Source: Paguma larvata (lineage: Eukaryota; Chordata; Mammalia; Carnivora; Viverridae). From it: 64,000 nucleotides of DNA. The translations under genes and the position numbers were made by a program. The stretch's first letter is position 1, and each line of letters opens with the position of its first letter. The stretch spans positions 27,019,089-27,083,088 of the forward strand of contig CM057837.1 of NCBI GenBank assembly GCA_030068075.1. Direction: 5' to 3'. Positions 43,428 through 54,799 of the stretch are shown one piece after another. The notes below the pieces were generated by a model, which saw only the letters and a program-made list of their open reading frames with translations, ran no database searches and was not told the origin of the DNA.

Positions 43428-43676
43428 TATGGTAAAACCTTGGTTTGCAAACATAATTCTTTCTGGGGAAACATGCTTGTAATCCAAAGCACTTGTATAT
43501 CAAAGCAAATTTCAAGAACCATTGGTTCAGTTGTGATCACGTGACATTCGGTGTCACGTACTACTTGTATTGCATGACATCACTCATTTATCAACTTAAA
43601 ATTTATTAGCAATGTTTGCTTGTCTTGGCAGAACATTCGCAGAACAAATTACTTGCAATCCAAGGTTTTACTCTAT
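43428..43676. mobile_element. Small Tc1/mariner-like inverted-repeat transposon nested in the L1
   Basis: The ends are inverted copies: GTAAAACCTTGGTTTGCAA at 43432 and, read from the other strand at about 43,673, GTAAAACCTTGGATTGCAA (18 of 19 identical). A TA lies near each outer edge, as for TA-target transposons. The interior (ATTCGGTGTCACGTACTACT, AACTTAAAATTTATTAGCAA) holds no transposase. The L1 text resumes at once on both sides, so the insertion came after the L1. The family name is not certain. Confidence 0.72.
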
Positions 43677-45300
43677 TACTTTTTTAAAAATGTTTTTGGT
43701 GTCTATAGTGATATTCCATTCTTGATACTGGTCATTTTTGTCTTTTCTCTCTTTATCAGTCTTGGTAGAGGTTTTCCAATTTTATTTAATTTTTTAAACA
43801 ACCAGGTCTTAGTTTCATTGATTTTCTCTATCATTTTTCTGTTTCAGTTTCATTGATTTCTGCTCATGTTATTTGCTTTCTTTTAGTTTATTTTGTTCTT
43901 CTGGGGTCTTGAGGTGGGGATTTAGATTATTGATTTGAAACTTTTCTCTTTTCTAATATATGCAGTTAGTACTATAAATTAACCTCTCAGACTACTTCAC
44001 CTGGGCCCTACCAATTTTGATATGCTGTATTTTCATTTTTATTTAGTTCAGTGTGTTCGTTGATTTCCCATAAGACATTTCCCTTGACCTATGGGTTATT
44101 TAGAAGTATGTTGTTTGGTTTCTCAGTGTTTGAAGATTTTTCTCTTACCTTTCTGTTATTGATTTCTAGTTTGAATTCATTGTGGTCACAGAACACCCTT
44201 TGTTTGATTTAAATTCTTTGAAATTTGTTGAGGTTTGTTTTGGCCCAGGATATAGTCTACCCTGGTATATATTCCATGGGCCCTTGAAAAGAATGGGGTT
44301 TCTACTATTGTTGAGTAGAAATTTTCTAAATATTGATTAGATCTTAATGGATGATAATGTTGTTGAGTTATTCTATAGCCTTGCTGATTTTTGTCCAGAT
44401 GTTTTATCAATTATTGACAGAGATGCTTGTATTCAAGTATAAATGTGGATTTGTCTATATATTTTTTTAGTTCTATCAGTTTTTGCTTCATATATTTTAT
44501 AGCTCTGTTGTGTGGTGCATACATGTTTAGCATTGCTATGTCCTTTTTGTGGATCGACCCTTTCATCATTACATAATGTCTGTCATTGTCATTGGTAATT
44601 TTTTTATTGTGAAGTCTTGCTTTTCTTTGACTAATATTTGCACCTTTTTCAATCTTTTTCTTTTCACCTAGCCTATATTTTTTAATTTGAAGTGAGTTTC
44701 TTGTAGATAGACTATCCTTGGATCATGTTTTCCAATCCACTTTGCCATTCTCTGTTTTATTTGGTGTACTTAAATCATTTACATTTAAAATTATTATTGA
44801 TATGTTAAGTCTTAAGTTTGTCATTTTCCTTTGCTTGTGCTTTCTATGTTCATTTCTCTGTTTTATTTTTCCTGACTTCCTGTGATTCACTTAAACATTT
44901 TTTAGAATTCAATTTTGATTTATTTATGGTGACTTCTCTTTCTAGAGCTGGACATAGAGTGAAGTTTTCTTTCTTGGTAGATTGCCCCTTCTTTGACCTT
45001 TGACTAGAGAGAGCAAGCTTTTGGTTGGGGCTTTTTGGTCTGCATCTGTTGGCATTTCCAGGTTACCAGCTTCCCCAGCACCTCATTTAGGATATATGAA
45101 GCAAAAAAGAAATTCAGGGGACTCATCACCGTGCTGTTCTTCACCTCCTGTAATTTCCAATGCATCTGCCTTATTCTCTCTGCCATTTGGAGTTGCTTAA
45201 GCTTGTTTTATATAGTATATCCAAGATCTTTAGCTGTATTTCAAGGGAAGGATAGGGGAAAGTATCTCTACTTCATCTTCCTAGAAGCTGAAGTTCTCAC

Positions 45301-45494
45301 TTACCTTTATTTTTAAAGAAAAGAAATATTTTTATTAAAAAATAACAATTTCAAAAGTATCTATTGCAGAGTAGGTAAACAAAGCAAACTTAGATGTAAA
45401 ACATAGAGATAAGTACTCAACAAGTTCTTTTAAAGAAATCTTCAATCATTAAGACTATCCAAAACCCTCACTGAATAAAAACAATGCTCCCCTT
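45301..45494. other. AT-rich flank of the L1
   Basis: Might be further 5' L1 sequence, but no match is clear. Nothing else recognised. Confidence 0.3.
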
Positions 45495-45640
45495 ATATTT
45501 AGGGTTCTTTATACGCTTTCAGTACTTTCATATCTTTCATCCTATTTGATCCTGTTGGGAACCCTCTAAAGGGATAAGGCAAATACTATTATCCTAGTTT
45601 TATAGAAAGGAAAATAGTACTATAAAAATTTGAAAAAAAA
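45495..45640 (-). mobile_element. MIR SINE, antisense, partial
   Basis: ACTTTCATATCTTTCATCCT, TTTGATCCTGTTGGGAACCC, AAATACTATTATCCTAGTTT and TATAGAAAGGAAAATAG resemble antisense MIR (CTCATTTAATCCTCACAACAACCC ... TTATTATCCCCATTTTACAGATGAGGAAA). Confidence 0.55.
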
Positions 45641-46589
45641 AAACCAACAGGACTCATCAAAGATTAATAAGATTTATATGAAACAATTGACATATTTGTT
45701 TTCCTCTGTGAAATAAATAATTCTTTTATAGAAAATTACATGAACTAATCTTTTCAGAAGGCTTTCTTCCCTATCATCTAAATGGAGAATATTTTACCTG
45801 CTCTAAATTTTCCAGGTTCCAGCCACGAGAAGACTTGTTTGGAATCAATGAGAGAATGGGAATTTACTACCTCCCCACCCCCTTCAAACATCCCGCACCA
45901 TAACTCCTCCAACTCATGAATCATCTTTTGAAAGTCTTGAGTTATATTCTGAAGCCTCATCTGGACCCAAGCTGGAGAAATGGCATCTTCTTTGAATTTC
46001 AGATTCCTTCTGTGCAATGGAGGCCAAATCCTGCAGTGTTTCTCCTACCTGCCTTTGTCTGTGCCGCATGTTGAAACGCGGAACCCTTTTGAGGAACGTA
46101 TAATGATGAAATGAGATGGTACTCATTCTGATCCCGAATTATACAAAGTACACCGTAGCTGAATTTTTCTTGGGCACCAAAGAATCTCACATGATGGAAA
46201 CATTTCTCGAGTTTGAATTTCTACCATCTGCCCACATAGTTCTGCAAGAGGCAGGGAGAAAGGAGGAAGTGGTCTTGGAGCTTTCTCTTGGTGGGGGATA
46301 CAGCCTAGGGAATTTCTCTGTTTAATCGGATTGCTGCATGCAGATTTAAGAGAATCAAATGTAGAACTATTGAAGATGGGGTGAAATAAGACAATACAAT
46401 GAAAGATGAGATATCTTTTATAAAACCATATTAAGAAAGGAAATGTTTGAGAGTAAGAAATTGAGATCTGGCAAATGATCACACCGACTGTACAGAGATG
46501 ACCAATAATGGTTCACTAATAGACCAAGGCATTATAATAAGCAGGGACCATTTTCCCCAGTAGGTCAGGGTCTGGCTGTCCTGTTTATT
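45641..46589. other. Unique block with coding-like but broken minus frames
   Basis: Minus-strand frames at 45778-46017, 45914-46126 and 45999-46190 follow each other. Stretches such as LQDLASIAQKESEIQ and QNITQDFQKMIHELEELW have an ordinary protein look, but the frames shift and no family is recognised. It could be an old processed pseudogene or mere chance. Confidence 0.25.
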
Positions 46590-46690
46590 GTCAGATTTAT
46601 TTGTTGCCAGTTACTTGTGTCTGAGGCAATCTCTGGGGACAAGAAGACTCAGTCTCTGTCCTCAGTGAGTTTCCTATGTGGCTGAGGAGA
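46590..46690 (-). mobile_element. L2 LINE 3' end, weak
   Basis: TTTATTTGTTGCCAGTTACT, CTGGGGACAAGAAGACTCAG and TCTGTCCTCAGTGAGTTTCC parallel antisense L2 (GGGGATACAG...CCCTGCCCTCATGGAGCTT). Confidence 0.45.
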
Positions 46691-47924
46691 CCAGCCCTGG
46701 CGATAAGATGAGGAGGCGCTAGGTGAATGGTAGAGACATGTAACTGCTTCTGTTACTTTTGGGCTGGGTTGACTCTGGGAAATAAGTTTAAGATGTAGAA
46801 GGGGAAGAGATTTCAGCCAAAGAAGAGAGGAAGGAAAGGCCCAAGGGTGGATCTCCACCTTTTATTGAAGGGCAATGAATAGACATGCCTACAGGACCTC
46901 TGCCAAGGAGAGCTTGTGAAGGGACATAGAGGGAAGGAGGACCCAAGAGATAGGACAGGTGAGACTGGGACTTTCTTTGGCCAGGAAGGAGAGCTCATAA
47001 AGGTCAGCGGGGGAAAGAGTAACCGAGGAAGGAAAGGCATTAGGAAGATGGGTCCAGCAGAGGAGCAGAAGATGGATTGCAAAGGAGAGACCCGGGTAAC
47101 GTGGCAACAGGTTGTTTATTTACAAAGAAATGTTCCTTTTTGGTTTAAACAACAAACCTCCACGAGGGAATAATTAACTTGCATCCTCTCAATCCATTTG
47201 CAATTAGTATGGTCAAGCAAATGTCCAAAATCCAAATTTGGCCAAGCTGAAGTTTTTTCAACCCTGGGGCCTCCCTAAGACAATCACAAAGCTATTATTT
47301 AACATCCTCTGGGCGTCCTCTGTGTCCCTGGGCTGAATTATGCTCCTATATCCAATTTATGATGCAGAACCGAAACTATCCTTTTCTTCAACTCACACAA
47401 AAAATATCTCATGATTCGAATGCTACATTTACTGAAACGTATAAATTTTTGCTGCACGTGTGTGTTTGGTTCCTCAGCTGTCTGTTCTTGAGGGAGAAAA
47501 GGAAAAAAATCACACAGTTAAAAACAAACTAAAACGCCCAAGTGCAAAATCTACACAAGATGAAAAAGAGGCTGGTGGGGCGGGTCTCAGCAGTCAGAAC
47601 TAGGAACACCCTTTGAGACCAGATGTTGCAAATCTTCCACTTTGCAGGTCAGGCTGTGGAGACCAGAGGGATTTCGGGGCCTGCCACCTGTCTGGTTAGT
47701 GGCCAGGCAGGACTATTCTGGATCCACTCCACAACTCTGCCTTCTGATGCCTCATGGTATGTGAGCTCACATCCTTGGTTGTCCTGGTCCTTGCTGGGCC
47801 CATCAGACCATATCTGGGCCCATCAGATCATGGGTTTAAAGCATCAGCTTTCTGGTCTGGGGTCCAATGAACACTGACTAAGGTCATTACTGGAGTGAAG
47901 TCCTGTGAGGAGTCTGTTCCCAGA
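46691..47924. other. Non-repetitive block
   Basis: Purine-rich at 46,800-47,080, otherwise mixed. At 47,800-47,830 a short near-duplicate GGGCCCATCAGA(C/T)CAT occurs twice about 21 bases apart. No gene recognised. Confidence 0.35.
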
Positions 47925-48070
47925 CTCTAGGACAAGTTCATTTGATCTTTCCGGCTCTCATTTTTTTTCTTCTTTAGAATGGAGGAATAGCCACTTCATT
48001 TACTTTACAGAGCTTTGGTTAAGATCAGAGGAGATTGTGTATGTGAACTTGCTTGAAGAATAGTAATTCA
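47925..48070 (+). mobile_element. MIR SINE, sense, partial
   Basis: TCATTTGATCTTTCCGGCTC, AGAATGGAGGAATAGCC, ACAGAGCTTTGGTTAAGATC and GTATGTGAACTTGCTTGAAG fit the MIR 3' half (TTAACCTCTCTGAGCCTC ... GTAAAATGGGGATAATA ... GGTTGTTGTGAGGATTAAATGAG). Confidence 0.5.
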
Positions 48071-48226
48071 TGATATGAATATTGCCATATTAACTAATTT
48101 AGCCTTCAATCAATTGTGAATAGGTTTGATATAAAAAAATTCAAAGAAATCTTATCCAATTTTTTTGGGGGGGAGGGAACCCAAATTGTGGATTGGTTTG
48201 ATATAAGCAGTTGGGTAACAACATTT

Positions 48227-48435
48227 AAAAAAATGTTTATTTATATCTTCTGAGAGACAGTGTGAGGAAGAACAAATCGGGGAGGGGCGGGGTGGGGGGA
48301 GGGACAGAATCCCAAGCAGGCTCTGTGCTATCAGTGCAGGGCCTGATGTGGGGCTTGATCTCATGAACTGTGAGATCATGGCCTGAGCCGAAATCAAGAG
48401 TTGGATGCTTAACCCAGCAAGCCACCCAGGCACCC
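48227..48435 (-). mobile_element. Feliform tRNA-derived SINE
   Basis: AAAAAAATGTTTATTTATAT tail, GAGAGACAGTGTGAGG, GTGCTATCAGTGCAGGGCC, GGGGCTTGATCTCATGAACT, CTGAGCCGAAATCAAGAG, GCCACCCAGGCACCC head. Duplicated target TTGGGTAA(C/T)AACATTT at 48211-48226 and 48436-48451. Confidence 0.95.
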
Positions 48436-48589
48436 TTGGGTAATAACATTTTTAAGGCACCTGGTTAGGTGTTAGTATTCATACTGAAAGCTTTGATCAG
48501 GCTTACACCACTGGCCCAAAGGTATTAGAAGACCATGACAATTATCCTAAATGTCTTCCATCTTAAATACATTAATTATTTCTCAACAG

Positions 48590-48770
48590 AGAGGAGTGTC
48601 TTTCTTTTTTACTCTCAGATATTTGATTCAACAAACTTTACTCAGAGACCCCTCTATAGGAAGAATCATGCTAAGTGCTGAAGAGGTAAGTGACAAAGGC
48701 CCTTTGCCCAGGGAAAAAATCACTGTCCGCAAAGGGGAGGAGATGAGAATGGAGTTTATAAATCTCAGGC
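48590..48770 (-). mobile_element. L2 LINE 3' end
   Basis: ATATTTGATTCAACAAACTT, ACTCAGAGACCCCTC, AATCATGCTAAGTGCTGAAG and AGTGACAAAGGCCCTTTGCC parallel antisense L2 (ATTCAACAAATATTTACTGAG ... TGCTAGGTGCTGGGGATACA). Confidence 0.55.
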
Positions 48771-49245
48771 TGAGTCAAACGCGAGCTCTCCACTAACCCT
48801 GGCTGGCATACCCACAGGAGAGCCCTGGGTGGGGTTGCCCTTCTGAGAAGCAACTGGTTGACAAATCAGCCTGAATTTGAGGGGCGTCTATGCCTGTAAC
48901 TTTCAGGTTAGCGGTATTTGTAACCATTATCTGTTTGCTCTTAAAATGCACCACCTCTCCCCATCGGCAGTCATGTTGGCCTTTTGGGGCACCCAGTTTT
49001 TGCTACCATGTCCCACCCTAGGCTTTTCTAGAGTGGTTTTCACATAGGTCGCACACTCCGTGTTTTAAGTCAGAACTTCCTAAGTTGAGTGAAAGATATC
49101 TTTAGCCATTTTCTTCTAATACTTTCATAGAAATTTAATTTTACTTAAATAAATTTTTAGGTAATTTCTTTGGGGGGGGAAAAGAAAGAAACAAAGATTA
49201 AAGCACCAAACCATGATCCAATGGGATAACAAAGTTAAAAAGCAA
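48771..49245. other. Non-repetitive spacer
   Basis: AT-rich unique sequence; a G run at 49,172-49,179. Nothing else recognised. Confidence 0.35.
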
Positions 49246-49680
49246 GTGTATTAATTTTCTAGGGCTGCCATAACAACATGCCACAAACAGAACTTTATTC
49301 TCTCACAAGAGGCCAGAAGTCAGAGATCAGGGGGGAAGCTGAGCTGCCCTTGCTCTGAAGGTTCTAGAAAGGAATCATTTCCTGTCCCTCACTAGCTTCT
49401 GGTGGCTCCTTACAGTCCTTGGCCTTCACAGATTGTAGCTGGAGCAAGTCTATGCCTTCACTGTCATGTGGAATTTTCCCTGGGTCTCACTGTGTGTCCT
49501 CTCCTTTTTCGTAAGGACATCAGTCATTGGGTTCAGGGACTGCTCCCTGATCTAGTATGACCTCATCTTAATTTAACTAATTGTATCTGCAGAGATCTTT
49601 TTCCTAAATAAGATCACAGTCTAAGGTTCCAGATGGGACATGAATGTCAATGGGGGGGACACTTATTTGGCCCACTACCG
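49246..49680 (+). mobile_element. MLT1-type (ERVL-MaLR) LTR, near full length
   Basis: Starts TGTATTAATTTTCTAGGGCT, GCCATAACAACATGCCACAA, CTTTATTCTCTCACAAGAGG, CCAGAAGTCAGAGATCAGG, then CTAGCTTCTGGTGGCTCC, GTAAGGACATCAGTCATTGG, ATCTAGTATGACCTCATCTT and ends GGGGGGACACTTATTTGGCC, CACTAC. It begins with TG and has the expected LTR order; no internal region adjoins it. Solo LTR. Confidence 0.88.
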
Positions 49681-49844
49681 TAAGCAAGAGAGAAAATCAG
49701 CAATGGGCCCAAGGAAACAGCTTGCCAAATAAAAGGAAAGGTGAGGCTGATATCCAGATATTGGCCCAGAGTATTTCAGACTTTGTTAGAAGACAGGCTG
49801 AAAATGTTTCACTGAAATTCCTTACATGGTAAAGTTGCTTTGAT

Positions 49845-50015
49845 TAGAGCTTGAACTCTCGGACCTGACCAGCAAGGTTTGAATTCTGGCTGATGTCACT
49901 GATGCGATTTGGGAGAAATTATTTAATATCCCTGTGCTTTACTTTCTATATCTCTAAAATGAGATTGATGGCCGTCACGGAATATATTAAATAACGCATG
50001 TAAAGGATTCGTACA
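49845..50015 (+). mobile_element. MIR SINE, sense
   Basis: AGAGCTTGAACTCTCGGACC, AGGTTTGAATTCTGGCTGAT, GGAGAAATTATTTAATATCC, CTGTGCTTTACTTTCTATAT, CTCTAAAATGAGATTGATGG, AATAACGCATGTAAAGGATT follow the whole MIR in order. Confidence 0.78.
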
Positions 50016-50750
50016 TTTGGAGACGGGTGAACAGATGCTCTATCCAGCCAGTCAAGAAAACATAGGATTTGGGGAGAAACCAATCGGGTTGGCTGGAGCA
50101 TCGAAAACAAGAGAGGCGGTGTGTGGGACTGCCTGGAAAGACGGACTGAGCTCACCCGGGATGTCAGGGTGAAGAGGTTGACCCAACTGGCACAAGCGGT
50201 CATCATGCCATCGGCCCGAGTTCTGACACCGTGTTGGCATAGACTCTCCTCCCGAGGGCCAGGATAGAGGGCACTCTTTGGTCTGCAGGAGCCTAAATCA
50301 GCCTATACCCTGTGTCTCTGTATCCCCCCTGCTTTTCCTCCTCGTGTCTGTTGGTTTTCAACCCTGTTGTAAATTTTCTAGCTCTGCTTTGATATACCTC
50401 AAACCTTTCCTCATCTCTCTTTTTTGGTAGAGCCAGAACTGCCCACCGATGTTTTCTTCCAAACTCGCAGTTTTACAGTCTTGTACCTTACATCTGTCCA
50501 CCCCCTCACTTCTTTATCTACCAGCAGGGTTATATATGTGACTCTATGTCTGGTCCACTGTGACCCCTGGATCATTTCCAGCCTGTCTCTGTGATCTTCA
50601 GGCATTCTAAATCTTATCGTGGCCTCATTTGCTTCTTCGTTCTCTTTAGGGCACAGCGATGCACTCACATAGAGCTGCCCTCTATCAGCGCTGTGGCAGG
50701 CTGCTCTTCCCCCAGCAACAAACCATAAAATTAAGAATGGCAAGACTCTC
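50016..50750. other. Non-repetitive block
   Basis: No transposon recognised. The minus frame 50411-50764 (117 residues) starts MKLIKRVLPFLILWFVAGG, which looks like a signal peptide, but the remainder matches no family known to me. Listed separately as a finding, not as a gene. Confidence 0.35.
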
Positions 50751-51090
50751 TTGATTAATTTCACTTGCCTGTCTTTAAATCCATTAAAGAAAATGCCTCT
50801 TTAAATCATTCTTTTGCAAGCATATTTGTAAATAATACTTAAAAAACCCTTCATCTAATTATTCTCGCCACAGCTGAATGTTAACAGATCGAAGATGAGA
50901 TTTATGTTTAGACAGCATTAAGGTACTAATTTTTTCTCAACAATAGGCACTGCAATTGGCCAAATTAAAACGGAAAACGTAGACTAACAAAAATTAATTC
51001 GCACCAGGCTTAATAGTTTCGCTAAGTAAATCCAGTCTCTCCTCAGCTGCCCAAGAAAAGCCATAAAAATTTCTGAGAAGAATCTGGAGC
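50751..51090. promoter_or_regulatory. AT-rich putative conserved non-coding element
   Basis: Repeat-free and rich in homeodomain-like cores: TTGATTAATTT, TCTAATTATTC, GTACTAATTTTT, AAAAATTAATTCGC, with CAATTGGCCAAATTAAAACG between them. These features fit a developmental enhancer. The function is inferred only. Confidence 0.35.
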
Positions 51091-52277
51091 TTGGGATTCC
51101 ACACTAATTGCTCCCCGTCCTCTTTTACTCATCCCCTTTTCTTGTTCATCTCAACTGCAAAGGGACATGCAGTTTCCATATCCAAAAATGCCTTCGGCTC
51201 TGCTGGGGTAAGAAAGTCAGGGGGAGGCGGGGGCAGGCCAGGGAACCACATAAATAAATGGGACTTTCTACATGGACACGAGGATTTTCTTTTTCGTTTT
51301 TTCAAAATGAGAATAAGGCACGAGTAGAAATTCCAAAAAGAGCAATTTATTTAAGTCTATCGTTTTTTGGCAACACAAGAGAACGCGCATTGGGGTGAAC
51401 AGCCACAAATCACGTCCCCTTCCCACTGTCTGTTTTCTCCACCATATGTTGCGGAGAATACAATTCACATGCTGAAGTTCTGCCTCGTTTCAATGTGAGA
51501 AAGCATATTGTGATATCAGCAGCCTGGTCACTGAGCCAATGTTTTTTGGAGCCGTGGGGGTGGGAAGAAAGAGGCAGCAGGAAATACAACTAACCCTTCA
51601 GAGAATATTTTTTAAAGCCTGGAGAGCCTTCTAAATAGTTTACTCGCCAGCGGTATGGGTTGAATGGAGCCTGCCTGGGCCTTTCCTGTGGTGTCGTTTT
51701 CGGACTCCCAGAACTTCCTGGCAGGAGAGAACTGGAGGTGCCACTGGTGCACACGTGCGGCATTGACGCTCAAGCATTTTTTTCTGCTTTCCAAGTTGCT
51801 ATTTTCCAGACGGAGGTAACCCTCCTTCCCCAAACCCAGTGAGCTGTGTGGGTTCAAATACTCACTTAGCAGGCAGGTTGTGATACTCTCCCACCCCCAC
51901 CATGGACTCACCTAGTCCTCCGGGACTGATCGAAAACGGAAGGGCGTTTGTTGGCGAAATAGAGCAGAGGTAACCCCGTGGTGCACTTACAGCCCCGACC
52001 TCATCAGGACTTTGTTGCAACTCAGTGAGCTGACATACCCACAGTGCATCTGCACCCCCAGAGCCAGACCGAAGCTGCGGATGGTTCTTCAAGGCCGGGC
52101 CCCACTCATCACAAAAATGAGTGTTGGATGTTCTTTGTATTATAGCTATCACAGTCTCCCTTCCTTCTGTGTACGGGGCACAGATGGCCGTGCTGAAATG
52201 AGGCTTTCTGGAGACATTCTAAGCCGACTCAGTATGAGGTCAAATATTTTATTAAGCCCTGCTCTTTCAATTGTTTA
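51091..52277. other. Non-repetitive block
   Basis: Mixed composition, no recognised transposon, no frame over 100 residues with a signature. Confidence 0.35.
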
Positions 52278-52300
52278 AGGAAAAGAAAAGAAAAGAAAAG
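52278..52300 (+). repeat. (AAAAG)n short tandem repeat
   Basis: Four clean GAAAA/AAAAG units followed by AAAAGC. No SINE adjoins it. Confidence 0.9.
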
Positions 52301-54054
52301 CTTGTGTTTTCATTTACAGCATGACGGTGTCTGAAACCGTATTTGAAAAGACTTTTAATCAATGGCAAAATGCGAGCTAACCTGTATGAGACTTCACGAA
52401 AATGGGAAAAATCTTTTTTTTTTTGGCTTCCAAGCATTGTAAGAATCACAGGTAAAGAGTTTGAGTCCCTAAGTTGTGCATCAAACTCCCGGTCTAAATT
52501 AAACCGAACAGATGTGGAAAAACGAGTCAGGGGCTCCCCATATAATTTGAAATGAGCTTTCGGGTTCCGCTTCCTACGGCTGATTTCAGCCTAAGCCGCC
52601 TTATTGCCTAAAATCTGCAACTTGATACTAAAAGCTTGTCAAAATTAAGTGCATGCTTTATAAGTTTACATTTTTACAGTCTAACTGTTTTTCTTTGATA
52701 TTTGACAGGGACACAGGTTCCCATGTCATCTGGCCTTGAAGTACTTTTAGAACTTTCTCCCGGACCAATTTGAGGGAGCTCAAGGTTGCAGTGAATTATG
52801 GGCCTTTAAGCTGCCTGCCCAGCAGCCAGCCGTTGGGCCCACACTTGAGGGCTAACACCTGTTGGCTGGACAGAGCAATTAATTTTTTTAAAAATGCAGT
52901 AAGCCGCCAAAAATCAAAGCTAAAGGATAAAAATATACTTTTACCTCTTGAGCTTCCAGGGATGACCTTTGATCTCATCCAATGTCTGTGTGGCAGGAGG
53001 CACCGATACATTTTCTTCCCAGAGAAGCACCTTGGAAAGACAAGCTCTGAGTGCCGACTTAACATTTCTATCTCCTGTCGTGTCGCTCGTGTGCTGATTA
53101 CTCACACAGAGACCTGACCGAGATGGTCACTCACGACAAAAAGGCAAATCTACCGAACGTCCCCTTCTTCACGAAAATTCTAATTGGAGGCTTTTAAATT
53201 ATGCCGCATCTATTCCTTGGTAAGACCAAATGTTATTTCTCTAAGAGGCGACAGTTGGGTTTTCCCGTTGATAATTGTAATGTGGTATTTGTTTCGGAAT
53301 ATGTCTGCACATTAAATAGATAACTGTGAACTTCAAAGCCCTAAATACCAATCCCGGGCTGGGGCATGGCCACACGTACAGCCTCCCTCCTTCTCCGAAC
53401 CCTTTGGTAGCCAAGACAAGGTCACTGATCAGGGTAATTTGCAGGAAAAGTCAATTTCTCAAGCACCGAAGCAGGTGTTGTGGCACTCTCTGACAATTTA
53501 CTGAATCTAAATTGAGGAAGTTGAAAAAAGCAAAGGTCATGATCCACAGGAAGAAAGGAGGAAAGGAAATCTCTTTGACTGTATTTTTAACTCCTTTTCA
53601 ACCAAGACGTACTCACCAACTGAGACGATTAGCGCTAAAAATAAATAAATGGAAATCAGCATAGCTCGCCTCAATCAGTAACTTATCTGATTTCTGTGAC
53701 TATGGGGAGAGCAATTCAATTTCGCTTGCATTCACAAGGAAATAAACCCAATTTATAGGAGCTAAAGAGCAGGTCTTTCTGCTCAGGAGTGTTTGGAAAC
53801 AAAAATCAAACCAAGATGTCAGGACTTTCTGTCTTTAAAAACCTCAAATATATAGCATATACTGCTTAGCATAGAGTGTAAAGTGTAGCTTAGAGTATAA
53901 AATATAATAAACGTAAAATATAACCCTGGATATCTTCTTCAAAATTAGCACCTTACCCCCTTCTCCAGCCCTAGGGAAAGAGAACACAGCCGAAATAGGA
54001 TATACTTTTAGGAACGGAAATGGATCGTGAGCCTCAGGGTCTATGAAGTTGTTG
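52301..54054. other. Repeat-free AT-rich block, candidate conserved non-coding DNA
   Basis: Roughly 1.75 kb without transposon sequence. Notable parts: 52,560-52,720 (GCCTAAGCCGCCTTATTGCC, GTCAAAATTAAGTGCATGC), 53,160-53,330 (TTCTAATTGGAGGCTTTTAA, GTTGATAATTGTAATGTGG) and 53,630-53,760 (AGCGCTAAAAATAAATAAAT, GAGCAATTCAATTTCGC). A degenerate AT-repeat patch lies at 53,845-53,925. No gene recognised. Confidence 0.35.
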
Positions 54055-54260
54055 GTGTAGCAAGGAGAACATGGGATAAGGAATTAGAAAAGTCGAACTT
54101 GAATTTCAGTTAATCTCTAATTATCTGTGTAATTACCGCAAATCATTTAACCTTTTTAGGCTTCTATTTTTTCATCTGTAGAATTGGGGTTGTTGTAAGG
54201 ATTAAATGAGCTAATGTGGGAACATTTGGCAAACTGTAAATATTAACTATCATCGCTAAC
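54055..54260 (+). mobile_element. MIR SINE, sense
   Basis: AGTCGAACTTGAATTTCAGT, CGCAAATCATTTAACCTTTT, TAGGCTTCTATTTTTTCATC, TGTAGAATTGGGGTTGTTGT, AAGGATTAAATGAGCTAATG, TGGCAAACTGTAAATATTAA: the full MIR order is kept. Confidence 0.85.
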
Positions 54261-54799
54261 CTTTAAGGGCATCGTTACCCTTATACCACCGGTATGCGTG
54301 AGGTTGTTGTAAGCATTTAAGGTTTAGAAGATGAATCAGAAGAAAAAGATGTTAAGTAATTAATAGTACAGGTGGAAAAATATTGAAGGTGGCATGCGGA
54401 AGACTGGCATTGGGGTGATTTTTCAAGATTTAGTTAAATTCTTCTTGGAGGTGGAGCAAAGACACGGAACTTCCAAACCTTCCGATGATGTTTCCAGGAC
54501 GGCACATTTCTTTTTCTAAATGTAGACAAGAAGTAGAAAAATGAGTTATTTTTAGTTCATCTAAACACGCAACCTAAGAAGAAAATACATTCGCTTGCAT
54601 GTCAAGTTCCCTTACTGTCAAGAAAATTCTCATTAAAACAACACTATTAACATAACCCAGAGACTTCTGAGTGCTAGCTGGTAGCTCTACATTTTCAAGC
54701 AATATTAAATGCCATAAAATTCCCATCCGGTATAATCTGAATTCTGCCCGTGGGTTTCTTGTCCTCTGTCTAACTGGATAAGCTCACAGGTGTCGCAGG
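54261..54799. other. Non-repetitive spacer
   Basis: AT-rich unique DNA; nothing recognised. Confidence 0.35.

Larger units (their letters stand above)
40090..45300 (-). mobile_element. Decayed L1 (L1M) LINE, antisense, about 5 kb
   Basis: Reading the minus strand gives the 5' to 3' order of L1: EN domain of ORF2 (44.2-44.9 kb; residual RVDYILG at 44186-44410), reverse transcriptase (42404-42730 keeps NIILNGERPN and PRQGYPL), then the C-terminal region and 3' UTR down to 40.1 kb. The RT catalytic FADD motif reads FTHD here, and stops and shifts are everywhere, so it is inactive. Two SINEs, a GT repeat and a small DNA transposon sit inside it. The 5' UTR and ORF1 are missing or beyond recognition. 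Confidence 0.9.

Noticed and set aside
48111..48205. Near-repeat CAATTGTGAATAGGTTTGATA about 72 bases apart
   Set aside because: Only about 23 bases with mismatches; too short to tell from chance in AT-rich DNA next to a SINE insertion.
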